Positions 1 through 9,200 of a DNA stretch of 20,275 bases are shown here, in pieces (the first letter of the stretch is position 1; every line of letters begins with the position of its first letter). The notes beneath the pieces were generated by a model. It was not told the DNA's origin. It saw only the letters and a list, made by a program, of their open reading frames with translations, and did no database searches. Origin of the DNA: Flavobacteriaceae bacterium (GTDB taxonomy: Bacteria; Bacteroidota; Bacteroidia; Flavobacteriales; Flavobacteriaceae); NCBI GenBank assembly GCA_019752245.1, contig JAIEMH010000368.1, positions 1-20,275 of the forward strand, in the 5' to 3' direction. A program made the position numbers and the translations under genes.

Positions 1-84
1 GAATCTGGAACGCACGAAGAATTGATGGAGAACAATAAGTTGTACGCACAATTATTTACGCTTCAAGCAGAAGGTTATCAATAA
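1..84 (+). CDS. ABC exporter ATP-binding/permease protein, C-terminal end (partial)
   Basis: Only the last 27 codons and a TAA stop (82-84) lie in the window. The peptide starts ESGTHEELM and continues with a short Tyr/Leu/Gln-rich tail ending EGYQ. The G-T-H-x-E-L motif followed by a tyrosine and a final Leu-x-Gln is the usual C-terminus of MsbA-type exporter subunits, just after the H-loop region of the nucleotide-binding domain. Substrate cannot be judged from this piece. The next gene starts only 10 nt after the stop on the same strand, so the two are probably co-transcribed. Confidence 0.7.
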   Translation, partial: ESGTHEELMENNKLYAQLFTLQAEGYQ

Positions 85-94
85 AAAAAGTATT

Positions 95-604
95 ATGGAA
101 GACGAAATTATAAATAAAGTAGCCAATTCTGTTCTCGAAGTTTTCGATTTGGAAGATTATTATCAAAACGGAATTCGAACACAAATTGACATTTCACAAT
201 GGCTATACGAAGGATTTCTTTTAAAAGAAAAAGACTTTCGTGAAGCATTAAAAAATCACGATTGGACACAATATCAAGATCAATATGTTGCTGTAAATTG
301 CTCAACGGATGCAATTATTCCGGCTTGGGCTAGTATTCTAGTTACAGTTTACGCAGCTCCATTTGCCAAAAAAGTCATCAGCGGTAACTTTGAAGACATT
401 GAAACAGCCTTATATCAGGAAAAACTTCTAAGTGTAGATTTTTCGGTGTATCAGGACAAACCGGTTATCTTAAAAGGTTGTTCTAAAAAACCAGTTCCGC
501 AAAGTGCTTACTTACTTGCAATTCAATACTTACAGCCATTTGCAAAAAGTGTTATGTATGGCGAAGCTTGTTCGGCAGTTCCATTATTTAAGAAAGGAAA
601 GTAG
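95..604 (+). CDS. DUF2480 family protein
   Basis: This 169-residue protein matches my memory of DUF2480, a conserved family of about 170 residues found in Bacteroidota with no assigned function. It has no signal peptide or membrane helix and should be cytoplasmic. Recognisable stretches are the N-terminal MEDEIINKVANS, a central PAWASILV segment followed by APFAKKV, and a second QPFAKSVMYGEACS segment near the C-terminus. The paired PFAK stretches about 60 residues apart suggest two related halves, which is my inference. The conserved Cys/Ser-rich end (GEACSAVPL) is typical. The gene lies 10 nt downstream of the ABC exporter gene and probably shares its transcript. Confidence 0.8.
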   Translation: MEDEIINKVANSVLEVFDLEDYYQNGIRTQIDISQWLYEGFLLKEKDFREALKNHDWTQYQDQYVAVNCSTDAIIPAWASILVTVYAAPFAKKVISGNFEDIETALYQEKLLSVDFSVYQDKPVILKGCSKKPVPQSAYLLAIQYLQPFAKSVMYGEACSAVPLFKKGK

Positions 605-645
605 TTTAAATTCTACAAAATCAGTTGGTTATATTCGGTTTAAAA

Positions 646-676
646 TTTGTTGAAATCAAATGTATTTTTACCTTTG
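646..676 (+). promoter_or_regulatory. Bacteroidota-type promoter for the DUF3078 gene
   Basis: A perfect -7 box TACCTTTG lies at 669-676, with TTTG at 646-649 and 19 nt between them, fitting the Bacteroidota consensus TTTG-N19-TAnnTTTG. Transcription should start near 682-684. An ATG at 660 in the same frame would then be upstream of the RNA start, so the ATG at 702 is the better translation start. Confidence 0.7.
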
Positions 677-701
677 CACTCGAATTTTTAAAACTAAAAA
701 A

Positions 702-1592
702 ATGAAAAAAATTGTACTCACACTTACAATGATTTTATCACTAACAGCTGTTTTTGCTCAAGAAAACGAAAAAGAGCTTCTTAAAAAAACAGAAGAAGCA
801 GTTGCCAAAATAAAAGAAGATAAACCTAACGGTTGGGTTAAAAAAGGAACTTTCACCTTTTTAGCTAACCAAGCTAGTTTCAACAATTGGTTGGCTGGTG
901 GACAAAGCAATATCTCAGGAAATATTGGTTTAAACTATGATTTCAACTACAAAAAAGATACTTGGAACTGGGACAATAAAGTAATTGCAGGTTATGGTGT
1001 TACCAAAATTAAAGGACAAGAAATGCAAAAATCTGATGATAGATTTCAATACAATTCTTTGCTGGGTAAAAGAGCCTCTGCAACAGGAAATTGGTATTAT
1101 TCTGCATTTTTTAATTTTAAAACGCAATTTGATTCTGGATTTGAATCAGGATTTAAGACTTCTCATTTCTTTTCACCAGCTTATTTTCAGTTTGGACCAG
1201 GTATGCTTTGGAAAAAATCTGACAATCTAAAAGTAAATTTTGCGCCTGCAACCTCTAAATTAATTGTTGTACATCCGCATTTTACCGATTTTGGTTCTTC
1301 TTTTGGTGTTCAACAAGGTAAATCAACACGTTTTGAATTTGGAGCAGCCATCAACGGATACTATAAATTCAATGTTATGGAAAATGTTTCTGTAGAAAAC
1401 ATCTTAAATTTATATTCCAATTATTTAGACAATCCACAAAATATAGATGTGGATTATACCTTAAATATTGCTATGAAAATCAATAAATACATGTCAACAA
1501 ATTTTGCATTTCAAGCAATTTACGATGACAATGCATTCCAAGGTTTTCAAACACGTCAAGTTATTGGTGTTGGTGTAAACTTTGGTTTCTAA
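702..1592 (+). CDS. DUF3078 domain-containing outer-membrane protein
   Basis: From the ATG at 702 the product is 296 residues. It opens with a clear signal peptide (MKKIVLTLTMILSLTAVFAQ), followed by a charged Lys/Glu-rich stretch and then the DUF3078 body, seen in NQASFNNWLAGGQSNIS and the aromatic-rich alternating strands that follow. The protein ends in GVNFGF. The terminal phenylalanine and beta-strand texture indicate an outer-membrane beta-barrel assembled by BAM. The family is common in Bacteroidota and has no established function. The open frame extends 14 codons upstream to 660, but that start overlaps the promoter and would bury the signal peptide. A hairpin terminator follows the stop by about 20 nt, so the gene is probably a single transcription unit. 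Confidence 0.8.
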   Translation: MKKIVLTLTMILSLTAVFAQENEKELLKKTEEAVAKIKEDKPNGWVKKGTFTFLANQASFNNWLAGGQSNISGNIGLNYDFNYKKDTWNWDNKVIAGYGVTKIKGQEMQKSDDRFQYNSLLGKRASATGNWYYSAFFNFKTQFDSGFESGFKTSHFFSPAYFQFGPGMLWKKSDNLKVNFAPATSKLIVVHPHFTDFGSSFGVQQGKSTRFEFGAAINGYYKFNVMENVSVENILNLYSNYLDNPQNIDVDYTLNIAMKINKYMSTNFAFQAIYDDNAFQGFQTRQVIGVGVNFGF

Positions 1593-1613
1593 AAAACTAT
1601 TTCCTTTAAATAT

Positions 1614-1639
1614 AACCGCTATTCGTTAGCGGTTTTTTT
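1614..1639 (+). terminator. Rho-independent terminator of the DUF3078 gene
   Basis: An 8-bp stem AACCGCTA / TAGCGGTT (1614-1621 and 1627-1634) with loop TTCGT runs into an unbroken T tract to 1639. The T tract is on the plus-strand side only, so it serves the DUF3078 gene. Confidence 0.85.
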
Positions 1640-1640
1640 A

Positions 1641-1789
1641 TGGCGAATGGCCGCGCTTTCCATTACAAGTCCTCACAAAAAAGTGGTGGTTCTAAGGTTT
1701 AAAAAGAGCTTCCGTTGGTCGCTTTTTTAAACCAAGAACCACACGCTTTTTCTGTTCCGGGCTTTTCATTATAATCGCTATCGCAATTT
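1641..1789. repeat. Probable flavobacterial intergenic repeat element
   Basis: This gap is more GC-rich than its surroundings and highly structured. Two related 30-nt stretches in direct orientation (1651-1680, starting CCGCGCTTTCCATTA, and 1757-1786, starting CCGGGCTTTTCATTA) share about 22 of 30 positions. They flank a large imperfect inverted repeat (arms 1686-1709 and 1721-1742, loop 1710-1720). Phrases such as GGGCTTTTC followed by ATCGCTATCGCAA recall repetitive intergenic sequences I remember from Flavobacterium genomes. That resemblance is from memory, and only one copy is seen here. Confidence 0.45.
1677..1742 (-). terminator. Long hairpin terminator of hflX
   Basis: Read on the minus strand, arms of 22-24 nt (1742-1721 and 1709-1686) pair with small bulges around an 11-nt loop. 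The stem is followed almost at once by six T residues (plus-strand A run 1677-1682). It lies about 48 nt beyond the hflX stop codon and is the best candidate for its transcription end. It is embedded in the repeat element of this gap. Confidence 0.6.
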
Positions 1790-3016
1790 TTATTCTTCTA
1801 CAACAATATCTTTAAAATCAGGATATAAGAATTTATTATACGGAAAACGAGTTACATGAATTTCACGAACTTTTTCATAAACACGTTCTCTAAACTCTTC
1901 AAAATTTTCTTTTTCAATTGCTGATATAAACAAGGCATTTTCACTTCCTACTTTATTCATCCAAGTTTGTTTCCATTCTTCAAGTGTATTGTGACGGTTT
2001 GTTTTTTCGGTAATTAAATCATCTTCCTCAATAGTCAAATGTTGGTAGGCATCAATCTTATTAAAAACCATGATTACAGGTTTATCGTTGCATTTAATAT
2101 CTTGCAAAATTTGATTTACCGATGTTATATGTTCTTCAAAATCGGCATGCGAAATATCAACTATATGGAGTAATAAATCGGCTTCACGAACTTCATCAAG
2201 AGTACTTTTGAATGATTCAATAAGTTGAGTTGGTAGCTTTCTAATAAACCCAACGGTGTCCGAAAGTAAAAAAGGTAAATTACCAATCACTACTTTTCGA
2301 ACAGTCGTATCTAGTGTTGCAAAAAGTTTGTTTTCTACAAACACTTCGCTTTTACTAATTACATTCATTAAAGTCGATTTCCCAACATTGGTGTATCCGA
2401 CCAAAGCTACACGAACCATAGCGCCACGATTTCCTCGTTGAACTGATTGTTGTTTATCGATAGTTTTGATTTTTTCCTTTAGTAAAGAAATTCTATCACG
2501 TACAATACGTCTATCGGTTTCAATTTCGGTTTCACCTGGACCACGCATTCCAATTCCACCTTTTTGGCGTTCCAAGTGTGTCCACATTCCGGATAATCTA
2601 GGTAATAAATATTGGCATTGCGCTAATTCAACCTGAGTTCTTGCATACGAAGTTTCTGCACGTTGTGCAAAAATGTCTAAAATTAGATTGGTTCTGTCTA
2701 GTATTTTAGCGTCAATAATAACCTTCGAAATATTTTTTTGTTGAGAAGGTGATAACTCATCATCAAAAATAACTGATGAAATATCATTTTCTTTACAATA
2801 TAAAGCAATCTCATCCATCTTTCCAGTTCCCAGAAAAGTTTTAGGATTTGGCTTGTCCATTTTTTGCCAAAAACGCTTCACTACTTCACCACCAGCTGTA
2901 AAAGTCAAAAATTCTAGTTCATCAAGATATTCAACTAGTTTTTCTTCACTTTGGTTTTGAGTTACAACACCAACTATTACAGTTTTTTCAAAATTCGTTT
3001 TTTCTTTTTCTAACAT
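1790..3016 (-). CDS. hflX: GTPase HflX
   Basis: This 408-residue protein is a full-length HflX, a ribosome-associated GTPase that in other bacteria splits stalled or stress-inactivated 70S ribosomes. The N-terminal HflX domain covers about residues 12-150. The glycine-rich linker (GGIGMRGPGETEIETDRR, 153-170) is diagnostic, and a coiled segment follows to about 190. The G domain carries G1 GYTNVGKST (207-215), G2 around LDTT (235-238), G3 DTVGF (253-257), G4 NKID (319-322) and G5 SAI (365-367), all intact. There is no signal peptide, so it is cytosolic. The first Met follows a stretch with a -7 box on the minus strand, giving a very short leader. It is convergent with the DUF3078 gene and divergent from the adhesin operon. 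Confidence 0.95.
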   Translation of the reverse strand: MLEKEKTNFEKTVIVGVVTQNQSEEKLVEYLDELEFLTFTAGGEVVKRFWQKMDKPNPKTFLGTGKMDEIALYCKENDISSVIFDDELSPSQQKNISKVIIDAKILDRTNLILDIFAQRAETSYARTQVELAQCQYLLPRLSGMWTHLERQKGGIGMRGPGETEIETDRRIVRDRISLLKEKIKTIDKQQSVQRGNRGAMVRVALVGYTNVGKSTLMNVISKSEVFVENKLFATLDTTVRKVVIGNLPFLLSDTVGFIRKLPTQLIESFKSTLDEVREADLLLHIVDISHADFEEHITSVNQILQDIKCNDKPVIMVFNKIDAYQHLTIEEDDLITEKTNRHNTLEEWKQTWMNKVGSENALFISAIEKENFEEFRERVYEKVREIHVTRFPYNKFLYPDFKDIVVEE

Positions 3017-3033
3017 AATTTATATTTCTATTG

Positions 3034-3041
3034 CAAAAATA
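3034..3041 (-). promoter_or_regulatory. -7 promoter box for hflX
   Basis: The minus strand reads TATTTTTG here, a match to TAnnTTTG. It lies 17 nt upstream of the hflX ATG, implying a leader of only about 10-15 nt. I see no convincing TTG at the expected -33 distance. Confidence 0.4.
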
Positions 3042-3142
3042 GATAAAAGGCATAAAAAATCGACTATCTGCAAGTTAAATTATTATTGGTAATTTTATTT
3101 AGTTAAAAAAGGCAATTTTATCACTTTATTTATAAATTTTGT

Positions 3143-3150
3143 TAAATTTG
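3143..3150 (+). promoter_or_regulatory. -7 promoter box for the adhesin operon
   Basis: TAAATTTG matches TAnnTTTG and lies 54 nt upstream of the adhesin ATG, predicting an AT-rich 5' leader of roughly 45-50 nt. No clear TTG element is found at the right distance upstream, so the promoter may be weak or activator-dependent. Confidence 0.45.
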
Positions 3151-3204
3151 GAGATTAAAACTAAACAAACACAAAAATATTAATTAACTTAAATTTCTAC
3201 GTTA

Positions 3205-6200
3205 ATGAAGAAAATTACTTTACTAATCATTACTTTATTGTTTTCTGTGATGGGTTATTCTCAATTCCCTACACCAGGTTCAGAAGGCTTTGAAGGAACA
3301 ACTGGCCCAGATTTGGCCACTACTCCAACACCATGGACGCTTGGAACAGGCGCCGCAGGAAACCAATGGGCCGTTTTTGATAACGGTGTTGGTCTATCTA
3401 AAAAATGGAATATAACAACAGTTGCTGCAAATATTTATGCGGGTGTTAATTCTGCTTACATGGATAGAGAAAATATTGGTATAAACAATACTTCGGAAGA
3501 TTATCTGGCTACTCCATTAGTAACTGTTCCAGCAAATGGACAATTACGTTTTTGGACTAGATCAACAATTAATGGTCCAAATGGCACAGAGTATTTTATT
3601 AAAGTAAATACAAATACTACAGCAGGTTCTCAAACTAACATTGCCAACTATACAATTACTCCTCAACAATGGACAGAAGCATCTCTTTCGGCTACATATA
3701 ATGTATATGAAGAAAAAGTAGTTGACTTGTCTGCATTTGCAGGACAACAAGTATACATTGCTTTTGTAATGAAGTATAACCAAACAACCACTGCTTTAGG
3801 TGGCGATAGATGGTTAGTTGATAATATTAGATTAGTTGAAAGATGTTTAGATCCAATAAACCCTATCGTAGGAGGTATTACTCAAACATCTGCTAATTTG
3901 AGTTGGACCGATACAAGTGGTGCAACTTCTTGGGAAGTTGAAGTTCTTCCTGCTACTGGAACTCCAACAGGAGTAGGAGTAGTTTATAATGGAACACTTC
4001 CATATGCTATTTCTGGATTGACTCCTTCAACCAATTATTGTTATTACATTCGTTCTTTGTGTGCGAATAGTTCAAGTAACTGGGTAGGACCAACTTGTTT
4101 TACAACGACTACTCCAGGTCTTACGTGTGCATCAGCTGTTACTATTCCTACGTTACCATTTAGTACTAATAATAATACTGGAAATTTTGGTGACACAACA
4201 GATGTTTCTCAACCTACAGCTTGCGCTGGTACTGCAACAAATTACATGACAGGTAACGATGTTTTTTATTCTTACACACCAACAGTAACTGGAGCAATCA
4301 GCATAACAATGACTCCAGGTTCTAATAATACAGGTATCTTTGTTTATCAAGGATGTAATAATGTTGGAGTTACTTGTTTAGCAGGTGTTGCTAATACAGC
4401 AGGAGGAATTAGAGTTATTCCAAGTTTAAATGTGATTGCAGGACAACAATATATAATTGTACTTTCAGGAACTACTGCCGCTCAAACATATTCTTACTCA
4501 TTAGTAATTCAACAATTAAATTGCGCTCAGCCTACAACATTAGCAGCTACGAATATAACTTTAAATGGAGCACAACTATCTTGGGGAAACCCTGGAGCAG
4601 CAACTTCTTGGGAGTATGTAGTTCAAACGGCTGGTTCTGCAATTCCAGCAGGTGCAGGTACACAAACAAGTTCAAATACAAATACACCAGTTACTGCATT
4701 AAATCCAGATACCGCATATCAATATTGGGTAAGAGCAGATTGCGGCAATGGTACATTTAGTGCTTGGTCTGGTCCATTCTTGTTCAATACATTAGTGCCT
4801 CCGCCAGCATGTGGTGCAGTTTTTACAGACGCTGGTGGAACATCTGCAAATTATGCTAATAATTCAGATTCAACGGTAACAATCTGTCCTGCAGTTGTAG
4901 GTAATGTTGTTACTGTAACATTTACATCATTCAATACTCAGGCAACTGTTGATGGTTTGTACATTTTCAATGGAAACTCAACTGCCGCTACACAATTCTC
5001 TAGTGGAAATCCAGCAGGTACAGTTCCTGGTGGTTTGGCTGGCGCTTATTGGGGTACAGCAAATCCTGGTTCGTTTACTTCATCAAGTGCTGATGGTTGT
5101 TTAACTTTTAGATTTAGAAGTGATGCAACAACAAATGCAGCTGGATGGACAGCGAATGTTACATGTGCTTTGCCTCCAACGTGTCCTAAACCAATTTCAT
5201 TAACTCCATCTGCAGTTTTATCTGGGTCTGTTAATTTAGCTTGGACAGAAGCAGGATCAGCAACAGCTTGGCAAGTAATTGCTTTGCCATGTGGATCAGC
5301 GACACCAACAGCAGCATCTACAGGATGGGTTGCCGCAGGAACAAACCCTTTTACTTTAACAGGATTGTCAGGAGAAACATGTTATGATATATATGTTAGA
5401 AGCGTATGTTCTGCTTCTGATTTAAGTACTTGGACTGGTCCAGCCACAATAACAACAACATTGGCTCCTCCAGCTTGTGGAGGAACTTTCTCTGATCCTG
5501 GCGGAATAGCGGCAAATTATGCTAATAGTACTGATTCAACAGTAACTATATGTCCATCAGTTGCAGGACAGGTTGTAACAGTGACGTTCACCACTTTCAA
5601 TACTGAAGCAAATTATGATGGATTATATGTTTTTAATGGAAATGCAATAACATCTCCTCAGATATCTAGTGCTAATGGTGCAGCAAATGTACCAGGCGGA
5701 TTACCTGGGTCGTATTGGGGTAATTTAACAGGAGCTAATTTACCAGGACCATTTACATCAACAAGCCCTAATGGGTGTTTAACTTTTAGATTTAGAAGTG
5801 ATGGATCAGTTAACAATCCTGGTTGGGTTGCTAATGTAAGTTGCGCTGTACCACCAACTTGTCCTAACCCTAATACACTAACAAGTTCAGCAGTAACATC
5901 TAATACAGCAACTTTATCTTGGGTTAATCCAAATACAGCTACAACATGGCAGGTATTAGCTTTACCTTGTGGTTCACCAACTCCAACAGCAGCAACAACT
6001 GGTTGGACAGTTACAACAACAAATCCTCATACGTTTACAGGTTTAACACCAGACACTTGTTATAATTTATATGTTAGAGCAGTATGTCCAGGAAATGATT
6101 TAAGTAACTGGGTAGGACCAAATACTATAACAACTCAAATTGCACCACCAGCTTGTGGAGCAATGTTTACTGATCCTGCAGGCGCAGCAGCAAACTATGC

Positions 6201-9200
6201 TAATAGTTCAGATTATACAGTTACAATATGTCCAACAATCGCAGGACAACAAGTTACTGTAACTTTTACAGAATTTTTTACAGAAGCAAACTGGGATGGA
6301 TTGTATGTTTTTGACGGAAACTCAATTGCAGCTCCTCAACTTGCAAGTACAAACCCAGGTGCAAACGTTCCTGGTGGATTGCCAGGTTCTTATTGGGGTC
6401 AATTAACAGGAGCTAACTTACCTGGTCCTTTTACAGCATCAAGTTTAAGCGGCTGTTTAACTTTTAGATTTAGAAGTGATGCATCGGTCAATAATCCAGG
6501 TTGGATTGCAAATGTTACTTGTGCGCCACCACCAACATGTCCGAAACCAACTGCAGTTGCGGTTTCAAATACAACAACAACTGGAGCAACAATTTCATGG
6601 ACAGAAATAGGGACAGCAACTTCTTGGGAAGTTCTTATTTTGCCAGCAGGTTCACCAATCCCTACAGCTTCATCAACAGGAATTATAACATCAAATAATC
6701 CTTATATTGCCTCAGGTTTAACCTCTGGAACTGCTTATGTAGTTTATGTAAGATCTAGATGTAGTGCATCAGATATTAGTTTGTGGTCAAATCCTGCTTC
6801 ATTAACAACTTTAATTGCAAATGACGAATGTGCAAATGCAACTGTAGCGCCAGTAAATACAACTACTACATGTACTCAAACTGTAGCTGGAACAGTTATT
6901 GGAGCAACAGCTTCTTCACAACCTAACGCTTGTGGCGGTACGGATGATGATGATGTTTGGTTTCAATTTACAGCTACAAGTACAACACATACAATAAGCT
7001 TGTTAAACATTACTGGTAGTACTACAGATTTATTTCATGTATTATATTCTGGTACTTGTGGAGCATTGACACAATTATATTGTAGTGATCCAAATACAAG
7101 CACAGCAAATAATCTTGTTATTGGACAAACTTATTATATAAGAGTTTACACTTGGACAGCTACTGGGAATCAAACTTCTGCTTTTAGCTTATGTATTGGA
7201 ACTCCAGTGCCTCCTCCAAGTTGTATTACAAATACACCTGCTGGTAACACTTGTAGTCAATCAACACCAATTTGTAATTTAAATGGATATTGTGGAAACA
7301 CATCAGCTTCTTATACTTCAGATTCATGGCCAGAACTCAGTACAGCATTCTGCGGATCTTTAGAAAATAATTCTTTCCTAACCTTTACTGCAGCTTCAAG
7401 CACTATTTCATTTGATGTTTGGGTAACTAGTTCACAAGACAATTTTGGAATTCAAATAATGATTTTTGGAGCTGCTACATGTGGTTCAGGACCAGTTACA
7501 AACTTCACTTGTTGGAGTCCTGGAAATGTTCCTGCAGGTTCAACAAATGTTTCAGCTACAGGCTTAATTCCTGGAAATACATACTATATAATGATTGACG
7601 GTTATGCTGGTGACGTTTGCGACTATGTTATTGCAACAAATTCAGGTATTCAAACACCAATCGTTATTAATACATCTACCTCTACAACAACATCAACAAT
7701 TTGTTTAGGTCAGACAGCAACATTAACAGCAAGTGGAGGAAATGGTATTTATACTTGGTCTCCTGCTACTAATTTAAACACAACATCTGGAAATACTGTT
7801 ATCTTTTCTCCAACAGCAGTTGGAACATATATTTTGACAGCTACGTCTACTGATAATAATCCATTATGTCCTCAATCAGGATCTAGTTCACAAACTATTA
7901 TTGTCACAGATATTGTCACTACAACATTCAATCAGATTCCATCATTTTGCGTTGGAACAACTCCACCAGTTTTGCCTACTTCATCAAGTAATGCAACTCC
8001 TATTTCAGGAACTTGGAGTCCATCGGTTGTTAATAATACACAAACAGGTACATCAGCATATACATTTACACCAAGTGTAACTCAGTGTGCTACTCCTTAT
8101 ACAATGAATATAACAGTTAATCCTGGTATTGTTCCAACATTTGTAGCGCCAGCACCAATTTGTGTTGGGGCACCAGCACCAGTTTTAAGTACTTCTTCTA
8201 CAAATACTCCTACTCCAATTACTGGTACTTGGTCTCCAGCAATTGTTAGTAATACAGCATCAGGAACATATACTTTTACTCCAGACGCTGGTCAATGTGC
8301 TACGACTACTACTTTAAATGTTACCGTAAATACAAATTGTGATTTTGGAAGTTATGCTAGTGCAGTTTGGTTAACAAATTGTGCAACATCGGATTTCTTC
8401 AATATTGTAGGTTCTGGAACATATATTATTGGTCCAGATGCAAATGTTTTTCCTAATACTGATTTAGGTACTTATATTCAAAATTCTAATTCATTAATTC
8501 TAAGAGGTGGAGAAATAAAAACATTCAAATCTGCATCTGCTAATGTTTGTAGTACAAGATTGAATTATAGAATTTACCCTCAAGCTGGAACGCCTGGAGC
8601 ATTTACCGTTTTAGATATTCCTTTCTTTGATAACTGTGGAGGTACAACCTTCCCAAGTGGTGGTCCTTGCCAAGCAGGAGATCAAAAATGGCAAAAAGTA
8701 TTAGATGATACACAATCGCCTATAAATCTGACAGCTTATCCTCCTGGAAATTATATTCTTGAGGTTTATTATGATGTAACAGGTGATGTTAACTCAACAA
8801 CGCAATGTGACGATACTCTTTTAGTTAATAATAATGGAGCAAATTATATTGCAACATATACTATTCAATCTCAACCAGCTTATTCAAGTACTAATCCTAC
8901 TACTTGTAGTGGTTCTAATGGAACAATTACAATCTCTGGATTAGCTCCTAATGAAACTTACACATTAAGTTATCAAGATGATACAACAGCTGTTGGACCA
9001 TCAAGTGTTATAACAAATGCAACTGGAGAGATTGTAATTTCTGGATTAAATTCAGGAAATTATTCTAACTTTATATTAGCTATTAATGGTTGTTCATATC
9101 CTTATACCACTCCTATAGTATTAGTTGATCCAGCAATTCCAACTGTTACTGTTAATAGTCCAACAGCTTGTCAAGGATCGTCAGCTACTGTTACTGCAAC

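Noticed and set aside
985..1230. Plus-strand open frame of 81 codons inside the DUF3078 gene
   Set aside because: It is a shifted-frame shadow of a clear outer-membrane protein gene with no start context of its own.
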